NCBI RefSeq assembly: GCF_001884735.1
Contig: NZ_MJAP01000003.1
Coordinates: 496,001 to 560,000 of the forward strand
Reading direction: 5' to 3'
From: Natronohydrobacter thiooxidans
GTDB taxonomy: Bacteria > Pseudomonadota > Alphaproteobacteria > Rhodobacterales > Rhodobacteraceae
DNA: 64,000 nucleotides
Positions 9,005-18,198 of this stretch are shown piece after piece; the first letter of the stretch is position 1; every line of letters starts with the position of its first letter. The translations under genes were made by a program, and so were the position numbers. The notes below the pieces were generated by a model that worked only from the letters and a program-made list of their open reading frames with translations, was not told where the DNA came from and ran no database searches.

Positions 9005-10175
9005 CGCACAGTTCGACTGGCGCGACCCGCTGCGCCTTGAGGATCTTTTGAGCGACGAGGAACGCCTGATCCGTGACAGCGCCCATGATTTCGCCCAGAG
9101 AGAACTCATGCCGCTGATCCTCGACTGGCATCGGCATGAACATTTCGACCCGGCGATTTTCCCGAAACTGGGCGAGATGGGCTTTCTCGGGATGCAGCTA
9201 GAGGGCTATGGCTGCGCAGGCGCAAGCTACACCGCTTACGGGCTGGTCGCGCGCGAGCTGGAACGGGTGGATGCCGCGTTTCGTTCCGCCATCGGCGTGC
9301 AGGGCGGTCTGGTGATGACGCCGATCCATGTATTCGGATCCGAGGCGCAAAAGGACCGCTACCTGCCTGCGCTTGCGCGCGGGCAGGTGATTGGCTGTTT
9401 TGGCCTGACCGAACCCGATGCGGGCTCTGACCCCTCGCGGATGCGGGCGCGGGCGAAATCGGTGCCGGGAGGCTATAGCCTCTCGGGCAACAAGATCTGG
9501 ATCACCAATGCGCCGATTTCCGATCTGTTTGTCATCTGGGCACGCGATGATGACGGGCATGTGGGCGGCTTCCTGCTGGAACGCGGCATGGCGGGGCTTT
9601 CGACCGCGAAGATCGAGGGCAAATTCTCGGTCCGCGCCTCGCCCACCGGCGAGGTTTCGATGACGGATGTTTTCGTCCCATCGGAAAACCGCCTGCCCGC
9701 TGCAAAGGGCTTGAAAGCGCCGCTCTATTGCCTGAACCGCGCGCGGCTGGCGATTGCCTGGGGCGCGCTGGGGGCGGCGGAATTCTGCTGGCAGGCGACG
9801 CGCGATTATGTGCTGGCGCGCGAACAATTCGGCAGGCCACTGGCCGCGAATCAGCTGGTTCAGGCAAAACTGGCAGAGATGCAGACCGAAATCACGCTCT
9901 CGCTGCTGGCAACCCTGCGCCTGTCACGTCTGCAGGATGCAGGACTTGCCACGCCCGAGATGATCAGCCTTGTCAAACGCGCCTCTGCCCGCCGGGCGCT
10001 GGATGTGACGCGCATGGCGCGCGAGATGCATGGTGGCAACGGCATTTCCGACACCTACCATGTCGTGCGCCACATGCTGAATCTCGAAGTCGAGAACACG
10101 CTGGAAGGCACGGCTGACATTCACGCGCTGGTGCTGGGCGCCGCGCAGACCGGCATAAGGGCATTTTCCGCATGA
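8994..10175 (+). CDS. gcdH: glutaryl-CoA dehydrogenase
   Basis: A 393-residue acyl-CoA dehydrogenase that I assign to glutaryl-CoA dehydrogenase, not a generic family member. The C-terminal signature MHGGNGISDTYHVVRHM followed by NTLEGTADIHALVLG is that of GcdH and carries the catalytic Glu (usual NTYEGT, here NTLEGT). The substrate-binding region FRSAIGVQGGLVMTPIHVFG and the FAD loop GCFGLTEPDAGSDPS also agree. GcdH oxidises and decarboxylates glutaryl-CoA to crotonyl-CoA, passing electrons to ETF. The start at 8994 is taken inside the thiolase 3' end because the homologous region begins there; an in-frame upstream extension is not family-like. It supplies the substrate for the three genes upstream and receives it from the CoA ligase downstream. 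Confidence 0.9.
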   Translation: MASDAQFDWRDPLRLEDLLSDEERLIRDSAHDFAQRELMPLILDWHRHEHFDPAIFPKLGEMGFLGMQLEGYGCAGASYTAYGLVARELERVDAAFRSAIGVQGGLVMTPIHVFGSEAQKDRYLPALARGQVIGCFGLTEPDAGSDPSRMRARAKSVPGGYSLSGNKIWITNAPISDLFVIWARDDDGHVGGFLLERGMAGLSTAKIEGKFSVRASPTGEVSMTDVFVPSENRLPAAKGLKAPLYCLNRARLAIAWGALGAAEFCWQATRDYVLAREQFGRPLAANQLVQAKLAEMQTEITLSLLATLRLSRLQDAGLATPEMISLVKRASARRALDVTRMAREMHGGNGISDTYHVVRHMLNLEVENTLEGTADIHALVLGAAQTGIRAFSA

Positions 10176-12289
10176 CAGATCCCGCCATCACAGCGCTTCT
10201 GGCCCCGCGCTCCATCGCGATCATCGGCGTTTCGCAGGATTTCAACAAGCTCAATGGGCGGGTGATGAAATTCCTGGTTGAGAAGGGCTATCCGGGCCAG
10301 ATCTACCCGATCAACCCGAAATATTCGGATGTCGGCGGCTGGCCCTGCTTCCCGTCCATCGCGGCGGTCGCGGAGGAAATTGACCTTGCCGTGATCGCGG
10401 TCCCCGCCCGCGATGTGACCGCGCAAATCGTCGCCTGCGGGCGCGCGGGCGTGCGCTCCGCCATCGTCTTCAGTTCCGGCTTTGGCGAGATGGGGGCCGA
10501 GGGCCGCGCGCTGGAGGATGAGTTGATCGCAACCGCCCGCGCAGCGGGGCTGCGCCTGTGTGGCCCGAACACGCTGGGGCTGATCAACGCGTTCGAGAAG
10601 GTCTATGCGACCTTCACCCAATACGGCATGGGGCAAACCCTGTCCGGCCCGGTGGGCTTTGTCAGCCAGTCCGGCGCGTTTGGCACCGCGATTGCTGCCC
10701 TTGCCCGCAAACGCGGCATGGGTCTGGGCTATTTCATCAACACCGGCAATGAACGCGATGTGACCTTCTCGGATTGCATGGCGCATGTGCTGGCCGATCC
10801 GCGCGTCATGGTCGGCGCGGGCTATCTGGAAGGGGTCAGCGACGGCGCGGGCTTCGCGCAGGTCGCGGCACAGGCCATGGATGCAGGCAAACCGCTGGTC
10901 ATGACCAAGGTGGGCCGGCTTGGCGCAGGTGCGAAAGCGGCGGCCAGCCATACCGGCGCGCTGGCAGGCGCGGATGCAGTGTTTGACGGGGTGGCGCGGC
11001 AATTCGGCGTGATCCGCGCGCGCAACGAGGAATCGATGCTCGATATCGTCGATGCTTTTGCGACGACCCGCCCGCCCGAGGGGCCGAATATCGCCATCGT
11101 CACCCAATCGGGCGGTGCAGGGGTGCTGATGAGCGACCGGGCCGAGGAACTGGGCCTGACTGTGGCCGAGCTTTCGCCTGCCACTGTCGCGCGGCTGCGC
11201 GACGTGCTGCCCGCTTTTGCGGCGACCGGCAATCCGGTCGATGTGACCGCGCAATTCATCGCCGATCCCGGCATGCTGCGCGAGTCCGTCTGCTCTGTCC
11301 TGGCTGATCCCGGTGTCGATGTGGCGGTGATCTGGCTGCAACTGATGGAGGGGTTTGTGGACAAGCTGACCCAGACCTTCCGCGAAATCCGCGATACGGT
11401 CGAAAAGCCCTTTGTCGTGGCCTGGGTGGCGGCCCCCGATGCGGGCCTTGCGGCGCTGCGCGATCTGGGCATCGCCTGTTTCCGGGGCGCAGACCCCGCG
11501 ATTGAGGCCGTGGCCGCAATGACCGACTGGCGCGCGGCGCAGCGCGCATGGGCGATGGATGCAAGCGCCCGCGCGGCGCTGATGGCCGATCTGCCCGCGC
11601 CAAGCCTGCCCTGCACGGGGGGCGTCTTGCCCACGATGCAGGCCGCCGCGCATCTGGCCGCCCTGCCCTTGGTGCCGACACGTCTGGCCCGAACCGCGGA
11701 CGAGGCCGTGACCGCCGCGCAAGACCTTGGCTGGCCGGTGGTCCTGAAAATCGAATCCCCCGACATATTGCACAAGACCGAAACCGGCGGGGTCGCCGTG
11801 GGTCTGGCCAATGAAACAGCGTTGCGCGCCGCCCATGCGCAGATCATGGCCAATGCGGCCTCGCATGCGCCCGACGCCCGGATCAGCGGCGTGATCGTGC
11901 AGGCCACGGGGCGCGGCAGCGTCGAGTTGGTGCTCGGCGTGCAGGATGATCCGGTCTTCGGCCCGGTGGTCATGGTGGGTTTCGGCGGCGTGCTGGTCGA
12001 GGTGCTGTCCGATGTGGTCTTTGCCAAAGCCCCGGTGACGCAGGCGCAGGCGCGCGCGATGCTGGAGCGGCTGAAGGGCCGCGCGCTTCTGGACGGGGTG
12101 CGCGGGGCCGCGCCTGTGGATCGCGACGCGCTCTGCGCCCTGATTTCAGAGGTTTCGCGCTTTGCCGCCGCCAATGCGGGCCGGATCGCCACGCTAGATC
12201 TGAACCCGGTTCTGGCCGGGTCAGAGGGCGTGATCGCGGTCGATTGGCTGCTTCTCACCCATTCCGGCCCGGATCAGGCCGGGGTCTGA
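10172..12289 (+). CDS. acetate-CoA ligase family protein (NDP-forming acyl-CoA synthetase)
   Basis: A 705-residue fusion of the two subunits of ADP-forming acyl-CoA synthetase: a CoA-binding domain (~5-100, IAIIGVSQDFNKLNG), succinyl-CoA-ligase-like flavodoxin folds (~150-460, with GFVSQSGAFGTAIA and SHTGALAGADAV holding the expected phospho-His), and an ATP-grasp domain (~480-700, including ESPDILHKTETGGV). It activates a carboxylate to its CoA ester. As last gene of the operon, overlapping gcdH by 4 bases, it is the best candidate for making glutaryl-CoA from glutarate; a CoA-transferase is absent. Its 3' end overlaps the convergent LysR gene by 16 bases. Confidence 0.85.
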   Translation: MTDPAITALLAPRSIAIIGVSQDFNKLNGRVMKFLVEKGYPGQIYPINPKYSDVGGWPCFPSIAAVAEEIDLAVIAVPARDVTAQIVACGRAGVRSAIVFSSGFGEMGAEGRALEDELIATARAAGLRLCGPNTLGLINAFEKVYATFTQYGMGQTLSGPVGFVSQSGAFGTAIAALARKRGMGLGYFINTGNERDVTFSDCMAHVLADPRVMVGAGYLEGVSDGAGFAQVAAQAMDAGKPLVMTKVGRLGAGAKAAASHTGALAGADAVFDGVARQFGVIRARNEESMLDIVDAFATTRPPEGPNIAIVTQSGGAGVLMSDRAEELGLTVAELSPATVARLRDVLPAFAATGNPVDVTAQFIADPGMLRESVCSVLADPGVDVAVIWLQLMEGFVDKLTQTFREIRDTVEKPFVVAWVAAPDAGLAALRDLGIACFRGADPAIEAVAAMTDWRAAQRAWAMDASARAALMADLPAPSLPCTGGVLPTMQAAAHLAALPLVPTRLARTADEAVTAAQDLGWPVVLKIESPDILHKTETGGVAVGLANETALRAAHAQIMANAASHAPDARISGVIVQATGRGSVELVLGVQDDPVFGPVVMVGFGGVLVEVLSDVVFAKAPVTQAQARAMLERLKGRALLDGVRGAAPVDRDALCALISEVSRFAAANAGRIATLDLNPVLAGSEGVIAVDWLLLTHSGPDQAGV

Positions 12290-13173
12290 TCCTCGGGCAC
12301 ATCCATCCCCGCCTCGCGCGCGATGCGGCGCAACTGCACTTCCAGCAGGTCGCAGAAGCGCCGCCGGGGCGAGCCGGGATCGAACATCAGCCCCAGCAGA
12401 CGGCGCGGCGCCGGATCGCCCAGGGGCTCGACCCGGAAGCCCTGTGCACGAAAACCGGGATTGTCGGGCACCACCGACACGCCCAGACCCGCCGCGACCA
12501 GCGCCAGCACCCCGTCCTGCGTGTCAACCTCCATCGCGGATTGGACGGTGATCCCCTCAGTCTCGAAGGCGCGTTCGACCATGCTGCCGACGCGGGCATT
12601 GCGCGAGAAGCGCACATAGGGATTACGGCGCAGAATGTCGCGGAAATCCGTCCCGGCGGCGGTGGGATGGGCCAGCACCACCAGCGGCTGCTCGGCAATG
12701 GTGCGAAAGATCAGCCCCGGCACCGGCTCGGCCGCACCAGTGGTCAGCGCCACATCGATCAGACCAGCCCGCAACGCCGCTTCCAGATCATGCGCGAGCC
12801 CCGTTGTCAGGCGGATTTCCAGACTGGGCTGAGTTTCGCGCAGATACAGTAGCGCGGGCGGCAGAATGGTCGACACCGCCGTATGCACCGCGCCGATACG
12901 CAGCTTGCCCGCATTGTTATCACGCCGCAGACTGTCCGAGAGATCCTCCCAGATCGCGATCACCTCGCGCGCACGCAGCGCGAAATCCCGCCCCTCCTGC
13001 GTCAGCACCGGCGGGCGGCGCGAGCGGTCGAAAAGGCGCATATCCACATCCTCTTCCAGCCCGCGCATCTGCACGCTGATCGCCGAAGCGGACAGATCCA
13101 GCGCCTCTGCGGCCAGGGCGAAACTGCCGTGATCCACCACTGCGATGAATGTATAGAGCGATTTCACATCCAT
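12274..13173 (-). CDS. LysR family transcriptional regulator
   Basis: A 299-residue LysR regulator. The N-terminal helix-turn-helix (~residues 1-60: MDVKSLYTFIAVVDHGSFA, then LDLSASAISVQMRGLEE) is followed by a two-lobed effector domain. The start at 13173 is preferred over one 33 bases upstream because LysR proteins begin this way and GAGGGG lies just ahead of it on the minus strand. It follows tctA by about 10 bases and is thus the last gene of the ThDP enzyme-tctCBA-lysR array, so it probably controls that transporter set, although being downstream of its likely targets is less usual than being divergent. Its 3' end overlaps the CoA ligase by 16 bases. Confidence 0.88.
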   Translation of the reverse strand: MDVKSLYTFIAVVDHGSFALAAEALDLSASAISVQMRGLEEDVDMRLFDRSRRPPVLTQEGRDFALRAREVIAIWEDLSDSLRRDNNAGKLRIGAVHTAVSTILPPALLYLRETQPSLEIRLTTGLAHDLEAALRAGLIDVALTTGAAEPVPGLIFRTIAEQPLVVLAHPTAAGTDFRDILRRNPYVRFSRNARVGSMVERAFETEGITVQSAMEVDTQDGVLALVAAGLGVSVVPDNPGFRAQGFRVEPLGDPAPRRLLGLMFDPGSPRRRFCDLLEVQLRRIAREAGMDVPEDQTPA

Positions 13174-13183
13174 CGCGCGCCCC

Positions 13184-14719
13184 TCATGCCTTGGGTTCTG
13201 CAGCAACCCGCGATGCCGATCTGGCCGCTTCCCGTTTCAGCCGCGCGGCGCGCATGGTGGCGCGGATGATCATTACCACCGACAGGATCGTCAGGCACCA
13301 GAACAGGATCGTGATCGGCCCGCGCACGAAAATCTCCAGATTGCCGCGCGACATCAAGAGCGCCTGCCGGAAACTGTTTTCCAGCATTGGACCAAGGATG
13401 AAGGCAATCAGGAACGGGGCCGCAGGGAAGCGCAGCAAAAGCATGATATAGCCCACAACCCCCATGACCAGCATCACAGCAACATCGAAAATCGAGTTGT
13501 TGATAGCATAGACCCCGAAGATGCACAGCACCAGCACGCCGGGAAACAGCAGATCCGACGGGATATCGGCAATATAGCGAAACGCCCGGATCGCCACCGC
13601 CCCCACGATCAACAGCAGGAAGGAACTGGCGATCAGCCCGATGAACAGCGCATAGACAATATCGGCATTGTTCACGAAGAGCAGCGGCCCCGGCGTCAGG
13701 TTATGCACCATGAAGGCGCCGATGATGATCGCCGTGATCACATCGCCCGGAATACCCAGCGACAGAAGCGGGATCAGCGTGGCCCCCGCCACCCCGTTAT
13801 TGCCGGCTTCGGCTGCTGCGACGCCCTCGACCTCGCCCTTGCCGAAATTCTCGCGCTGGGGCGAGGCCCGGCGCGCTTCCGAATAGGACAGAAACGCCGA
13901 CGGGGCCGCGCCGATACCGGGGATCGCCCCCAGAAACACGCCAATCGCGCTGCCCCGGAAAATGGATTTCAGCGAGCGGCGGAAATCGGGCCATTTCAGT
14001 CGCGAATAGCCCATGCCGCGCACCCGGTGTTTCTTGGCTTCGGGGTTGCGGATATAGGCGATGATCTCGGGCAGCGCGAAGAGCCCGATCAGCACGGCCA
14101 CGAAATTCAGCCCCCCGCGCATATCGACCGAACCGAAGGTGAAGCGCTCGGTCCCGCCGATGAAATCCAGCCCGATCGTGGCCAGCAAGAGCCCCAGCGT
14201 TGCCGCAATGATGCCCTTCACCAGACTGTCACCCGACACGCCCGCAATAATGGTCAACGAGAACACGATCAGCGTGAACATCTCGGGCGGGCCGAAATTC
14301 AGTGCGAAGGACGCAAGCCAGGCGGCGAACAGGATCAGCGCGATATTCGAGATGAAATCCGCGATGCAGGAGGCATAGAGCGACATGCTCAACGCCTCGC
14401 CCGCGCGGCCCTGTTCAGCCATCGGATAGCCGTCCAGCGCTGTGGCCGAGGAAGCAGGCGTGCCCGGTGTCTTGATCAGGATGGCCGGGATCGAGCCGCC
14501 GAAAATGCCGCCCTTATAGACCCCCAGCAGCAGCAGGATCCCGAAAATCGGCTGCAATGCGAAGGTGAAGGGCAGGGTCAGCGCCACGGCCATCGTGGCC
14601 GACATGCCGGGGATTGCGCCCGCGATCACCCCGATGGTGACACCCAACGCCAGAAAGGCGATGCTTTCCCATTGCGCAACCAGCGTGAATCCGGCGGCCA
14701 AAGCCTCCATGAATGTCAT
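13184..14719 (-). CDS. tctA: tripartite tricarboxylate transporter, large membrane subunit TctA
   Basis: A 511-residue integral membrane protein with about 11-12 hydrophobic segments and the TctA hallmarks GAIPGMSATMAVALTLPFTF near residue 35, KTPGTPASSATALDGYPMA near 85, and GAIPGIGAAPSAFLSYSEA near 265 (the internal repeat of the first motif). It forms the secondary-transport channel of a TTT importer that works with a periplasmic binding protein. TTT systems carry citrate, other di- and tricarboxylates, sulfolactate or aromatic acids. The start overlaps the tctB stop by 4 bases. The substrate is unknown; glutarate or a sulfonated dicarboxylate would fit the two flanking pathways. Confidence 0.93.
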   Translation of the reverse strand: MTFMEALAAGFTLVAQWESIAFLALGVTIGVIAGAIPGMSATMAVALTLPFTFALQPIFGILLLLGVYKGGIFGGSIPAILIKTPGTPASSATALDGYPMAEQGRAGEALSMSLYASCIADFISNIALILFAAWLASFALNFGPPEMFTLIVFSLTIIAGVSGDSLVKGIIAATLGLLLATIGLDFIGGTERFTFGSVDMRGGLNFVAVLIGLFALPEIIAYIRNPEAKKHRVRGMGYSRLKWPDFRRSLKSIFRGSAIGVFLGAIPGIGAAPSAFLSYSEARRASPQRENFGKGEVEGVAAAEAGNNGVAGATLIPLLSLGIPGDVITAIIIGAFMVHNLTPGPLLFVNNADIVYALFIGLIASSFLLLIVGAVAIRAFRYIADIPSDLLFPGVLVLCIFGVYAINNSIFDVAVMLVMGVVGYIMLLLRFPAAPFLIAFILGPMLENSFRQALLMSRGNLEIFVRGPITILFWCLTILSVVMIIRATMRAARLKREAARSASRVAAEPKA

Positions 14720-15207
14720 GGCAATCTCACTATCCTGCCTTGCGGGATCGCGACCCCGGCAACTTTGGTGAAGAAGAAATAGAGCGCCAGCGGCAACAGG
14801 ATGGCCGCGACCACGCCCAGGACGCGGTGTTTGCTGCCGGTCAGAAACACCAGCGCCACAAAAAGCACCATCGAGGTCCAGACCATGCCGACGGTCCGCA
14901 GCGAATAAAACCCCGCAATCAGAAGCACGGCCAGCGCGCCCATGCGCATGGCTTCGGGACGCGAGACGCGCAGATCATCGGCAATCGCATCGGGCGGCGG
15001 CGGGGCCATGGCCGCACGGATCACCACCGCCAGACCGCAGATCAGCATGACCCAGCCGATGACCATGGGCCAGAATGCGGGCGAGAGCGCCTTGATCGGC
15101 ACCCGTCGCGGGATTACGACATAGGCCGGGATCAACCACCACAAAGTCAGGGCGGCCAGCAGGGTCACACCCAGACCAACAAGGATTTCATCGCGTCGCG
15201 ACAGCAT
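14716..15207 (-). CDS. tctB: tripartite tricarboxylate transporter, small membrane subunit TctB
   Basis: A 163-residue, four-helix membrane protein of the size and layout of TctB: a helix near residues 8-30, one at 45-66, a hydrophilic loop, then two or three close helices to residue 155. It partners TctA in the membrane. Its start has GGAG just upstream on the minus strand and lies 95 bases from the end of tctC, a gap that holds a strong stem-loop. TctB proteins are poorly conserved, so the call rests on size, topology and position. Confidence 0.88.
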   Translation of the reverse strand: MLSRRDEILVGLGVTLLAALTLWWLIPAYVVIPRRVPIKALSPAFWPMVIGWVMLICGLAVVIRAAMAPPPPDAIADDLRVSRPEAMRMGALAVLLIAGFYSLRTVGMVWTSMVLFVALVFLTGSKHRVLGVVAAILLPLALYFFFTKVAGVAIPQGRIVRLP

Positions 15208-15263
15208 GGAGACTCCGTTTCAGCCGCTGTATCTGTGCCGGCCCGGTCGGGACGAACCCAGAG

Positions 15264-15290
15264 CTGTGGCCCACTGGATGCGGGCCACAG
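15264..15290 (-). terminator. stem-loop between tctC and tctB
   Basis: A perfect 9-bp inverted repeat (CTGTGGCCC at 15264-15272, GGGCCACAG at 15282-15290) with a 9-base loop sits in the 95-base gap after tctC. No U-tract follows, so it is better read as an attenuator or 3' stabilising structure that keeps binding-protein mRNA more abundant than the membrane subunits, as known for other binding-protein operons. Confidence 0.6.
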
Positions 15291-15302
15291 GCAGGTCACG
15301 TG

Positions 15303-16283
15303 TCAGTCGATTTCCAGATCGAGTTCGATCACCAGTCTGCGGAACACCTCATAAGCGTCATTGATGAACGTAACTGACTCTTCCGGCGACATTACCTGGA
15401 CCACAGAGCCACCCGAAGTCATGAAATTCATGAAGGACTCATCCTGAGCGGCAGCAGACAGCCATTCGCCCCAACGCTCTGTGACCTCATCACTCAGCCC
15501 TGCGGGTCCGGCAATGCCGGTCCAGCCGACCAAGGCTTGCAGTTCGGGCTTGCCCAACTCATCGACTGTGGGCGCATCGAACCCGTCAATGCGCTCCGCA
15601 GATGTCACCAGCAACGGCACCATCTGCCCGCTCTGGACAAAGGGCGCGGCGGGCGAAGTGCTGCCGCAATAGAAATCCGACGTGCCCTGCAGCACCGCCG
15701 TCAGCGCCTGCCCATCGCCCTCGGTCGGGATATGGATGACATTCTCGGCCAGATCGGTGATGCCATAGGCATCGAGCACCATCAGCGCACCGAAATGCGG
15801 CAAGGTACCGACCCCGGCGGAACTGAACAGGACGGTGCCGGGATTGTCGTTCACCTTGGCGATCAGATCGTCAATAGAGGTGATGCCGGAATTCGAGTTG
15901 ACGACGCAGGCCACCGGGTTGATCTCGTAGATCCCGAGATAGCTGAACTCGTCGATGTTGAAGGGCAGATTGGGGTTCATGGCCGGGTTGACGGTATGTG
16001 AGCCCACCCGCGCGAACAGGAGCGTATAGCCATCCGCATCTGCGTCACGCACAGCGACCGAACCTGTTGTGCCGCCAGCACCAGCCCGGTTTGACACGAC
16101 CACAGGCTGCGGCACGATAGGGGTCAATGCGGTGGCCAGCGCGCGGGCCGACAGATCGGTTGCGCCGCCGGGGCCATAGGGGATCAGCATCTGGATCGGT
16201 CGTGTCGGATACTCGGCCAGTGCAGGCGCGGCCAGCGCCGCCGTGGCTGTCCCGAGGGTCAGCGCGATCAGGGTCTTTTTCAT
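15303..16283 (-). CDS. tctC: tripartite tricarboxylate transporter, periplasmic substrate-binding protein TctC
   Basis: A 326-residue periplasmic binding protein. The start at 16283 has GGGAGG a few bases upstream and yields a clear Sec signal peptide (MKKTLIALTLGTATAALAA, cleavage likely after ALA). The mature protein begins YPTRPIQMLIPYGPGGATD, the standard TctC/Bug-family opening. It captures the substrate and hands it to TctAB. It is the first transporter gene in the array, 124 bases downstream of the ThDP enzyme gene on the same strand, so the two could share a transcript. The ligand is unknown: Bug proteins mostly bind carboxylates and amides. Confidence 0.92.
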   Translation of the reverse strand: MKKTLIALTLGTATAALAAPALAEYPTRPIQMLIPYGPGGATDLSARALATALTPIVPQPVVVSNRAGAGGTTGSVAVRDADADGYTLLFARVGSHTVNPAMNPNLPFNIDEFSYLGIYEINPVACVVNSNSGITSIDDLIAKVNDNPGTVLFSSAGVGTLPHFGALMVLDAYGITDLAENVIHIPTEGDGQALTAVLQGTSDFYCGSTSPAAPFVQSGQMVPLLVTSAERIDGFDAPTVDELGKPELQALVGWTGIAGPAGLSDEVTERWGEWLSAAAQDESFMNFMTSGGSVVQVMSPEESVTFINDAYEVFRRLVIELDLEID

Positions 16284-16407
16284 TGTCTTTCCTCCCGTTT
16301 TCAACTGCTGCCGGTTGCCCCGGCTGGTGGTGATTGAAGCCCGCAGCGGGCCCTTGGTCAAAGTCCAGTTTACGCCCTACTGAGGGTCATTCTGGCACAA
16401 TCGCCGC

Positions 16408-18063
16408 TCAGTGCACTGCGGCGGCCTGTGATGATCGGCTGGCCACGACCGGCGCGGGCGCAGGCCGGATACGGACATTCACGCAGACCGGACCACGGGC
16501 GCGCTGTGCTTCCTCCAGCACCTGCGCCAGCGTCTCGGGCGTGCCATCCGCCGCCAGAAAACCCGCCGCCCCCAGACCGCGCGCGGCCTCGTCATAGCGC
16601 GCGAGATGCGACAGGGTGCAGCTATGCGTGCGCCCCGGCCCGAATTCGCGGATCTGGATCTGATGCTCGGCATTCCAGCACGAATCATTGCCGATCACCG
16701 CGATGAACCGCGCCCCTTCCCGCGCTGCAGTCTCGTATTCCGCCAGCAGAAACCCGGCGGTCCCGTCGCCCATGGCCGCAATCACCGGCACATCGGGCCG
16801 CGCGATACTGGCTGCAATCGCATAGGCCGGGGCCGCGCCAATCGCGCCCGACACCCCGTTGATCACGCGCGACCCAACATGCGGGATCGCCTGCATCCAC
16901 TGGCCGAACTCGCCCCCGTCCGAGATGAACACCGCCTCGGGATGGTCGCGCAGGATCGCCCCGACTGCGGCCCCCACTGCGGCAGGGTGCAGCCCCTCAG
17001 GATCGGCCAGCGCGCCCTGCGCAACTTCGGCGCGCGCTAGAGTGGCGCGCGCGGCCTCGCGCATCCACTCGGCGCGCTCCGGGGCCGTGGTCCCGTCAGT
17101 CAGCGCCAGAAGCACCGGCAGGCTGTCGGCAAGGGCTGCAATCTGCACCCGCAGCCCTTGCCGCGCGCGGGCGCGGGAAATCGCCGCCTCTTCCGGGTCG
17201 ATCACGGCGAAGCGCGTTCCGGCCCCGCCCATGCCCTGCCCCAGAAACCCGGTGGTGAAATCGCCCTGCTTGCCCAAGAGCACGATCCGGTCCGCCTGCC
17301 GCGTCACATCGACCAGCGCCCCCAGCGCCGGATCGCGCAGCCCGCGCGGGCTTTCCATGCACAACACCGGCGCATTCAGCGCCGCCTGCGCCCGCGCCAA
17401 TGCGCCGTTCGTGCGCGTGTTTGACAGCGCCGGTCCGGTCAGGATCAGGGGCCGCGCGGCCTCGTCCAGAAAGCCCCGCAATGCCACCAGATCACCGGCA
17501 TCCAACGCCTGCACAAGCGGCGCGAAATCCAGATCCGTCCGCGCCGTCAATGTATCCGTCAGCACATCCGCAGGCAGCGCCAGATGCACCGGCCCCGGAC
17601 GCCCGGCAAGCGCGGTGCGGATCAGCCCCGCCGCCTCGCCCGGCAGCGCATCCGCTGATCCTGCCCGCAGGCTGGCCTTGGTCACAGGCGCGGACATCGT
17701 GCATTGATCGAGTTCCTGAAACGCGCCCATCCCTTCCTGCCCGCGCGGCGAATCCCCGCTCAGCAGCAACACCGGCGTTTCCGAGGATTGCGCCGAAATC
17801 AGCGCGCCCAGCGCATTGCCGAAACCCGCCCCCGCCGTCACCAGCGCCACGCCGATTTCGCCCGTCAATTGCGCATAAGCTTCGGCCGCATAGACCGCAG
17901 CGGCCTCGTGCCGGACATGGACCAGCCGGATATCGCGCCCCAGAAGCGCATCATAGACCCGCATGATCTGATTGCCCGAAAGCGAGAAAATGCACCGCAC
18001 CCCGGCGCGCTGCAACGCATCGACCAGCGCCTCTGCCCCTGTCATGGAAACTGTATCCCTCAC
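16408..18063 (-). CDS. thiamine diphosphate-dependent enzyme, acetolactate synthase-like
   Basis: A 551-residue enzyme with the three-domain ThDP carboligase/decarboxylase layout. The N-terminal Pyr domain has the activating Glu in VHVRHEAAAVYAAEAYA; a central Rossmann-like domain follows; the C-terminal PP domain has the ThDP/Mg site from AAMGDGTAGFLLAE to VIGNDSCWNAEHQ. The start is a GTG at 18063, 7 bases after AGGAGG; the ATG 18 bases further in has no such site. It belongs with acetolactate synthase, benzoylformate decarboxylase and 2-hydroxyacyl-CoA lyase relatives, and I cannot choose among them. It is divergent from the fumarate-reductase-like operon and upstream of tctC. A role in splitting a 2-oxo or 2-hydroxy acid from either side is possible. 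Confidence 0.75.
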   Translation of the reverse strand: MRDTVSMTGAEALVDALQRAGVRCIFSLSGNQIMRVYDALLGRDIRLVHVRHEAAAVYAAEAYAQLTGEIGVALVTAGAGFGNALGALISAQSSETPVLLLSGDSPRGQEGMGAFQELDQCTMSAPVTKASLRAGSADALPGEAAGLIRTALAGRPGPVHLALPADVLTDTLTARTDLDFAPLVQALDAGDLVALRGFLDEAARPLILTGPALSNTRTNGALARAQAALNAPVLCMESPRGLRDPALGALVDVTRQADRIVLLGKQGDFTTGFLGQGMGGAGTRFAVIDPEEAAISRARARQGLRVQIAALADSLPVLLALTDGTTAPERAEWMREAARATLARAEVAQGALADPEGLHPAAVGAAVGAILRDHPEAVFISDGGEFGQWMQAIPHVGSRVINGVSGAIGAAPAYAIAASIARPDVPVIAAMGDGTAGFLLAEYETAAREGARFIAVIGNDSCWNAEHQIQIREFGPGRTHSCTLSHLARYDEAARGLGAAGFLAADGTPETLAQVLEEAQRARGPVCVNVRIRPAPAPVVASRSSQAAAVH

Positions 18064-18198
18064 GAAAGCTCCTCCTGACGCCACTCTGCAAATAGAATGA
18101 ATTTTTTTCAAGTAATATTTTTCTTATTGAAGTTTTTTTTCGTTAGTGGTTTGCTTAAGGCCAATCAGAGTCGCCGCATCGCCGCGACAGGACGTGCA
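18064..18198. promoter_or_regulatory. AT-rich divergent promoter region
   Basis: This 135-base intergenic region separates the ThDP enzyme gene from the dehydrogenase-hydratase-sulfite oxidase operon. It is strikingly T-rich from 18097 to 18140 and contains an imperfect inverted pair TTCAAGTAA (18107-18115) and TTATTGAA (18124-18131). A longer reading frame starting at 18097 runs through it, but its product is a run of Phe/Leu with no homology to the iron-sulfur subunit, so I treat the region as regulatory. Confidence 0.45.

Noticed and set aside
16408..18063. Calling the ThDP enzyme sulfoacetaldehyde acetyltransferase (Xsc) to fit the sulfonate idea
   Set aside because: The N-terminal and substrate-region sequences do not resemble Xsc as I know it; the family call was left general.
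18097..18198. N-terminal extension of the iron-sulfur subunit from an ATG at 18097
   Set aside because: The extension is encoded by the T-rich promoter region and is unlike any SdhB N-terminus; the ATG at 18199 has a ribosome site.
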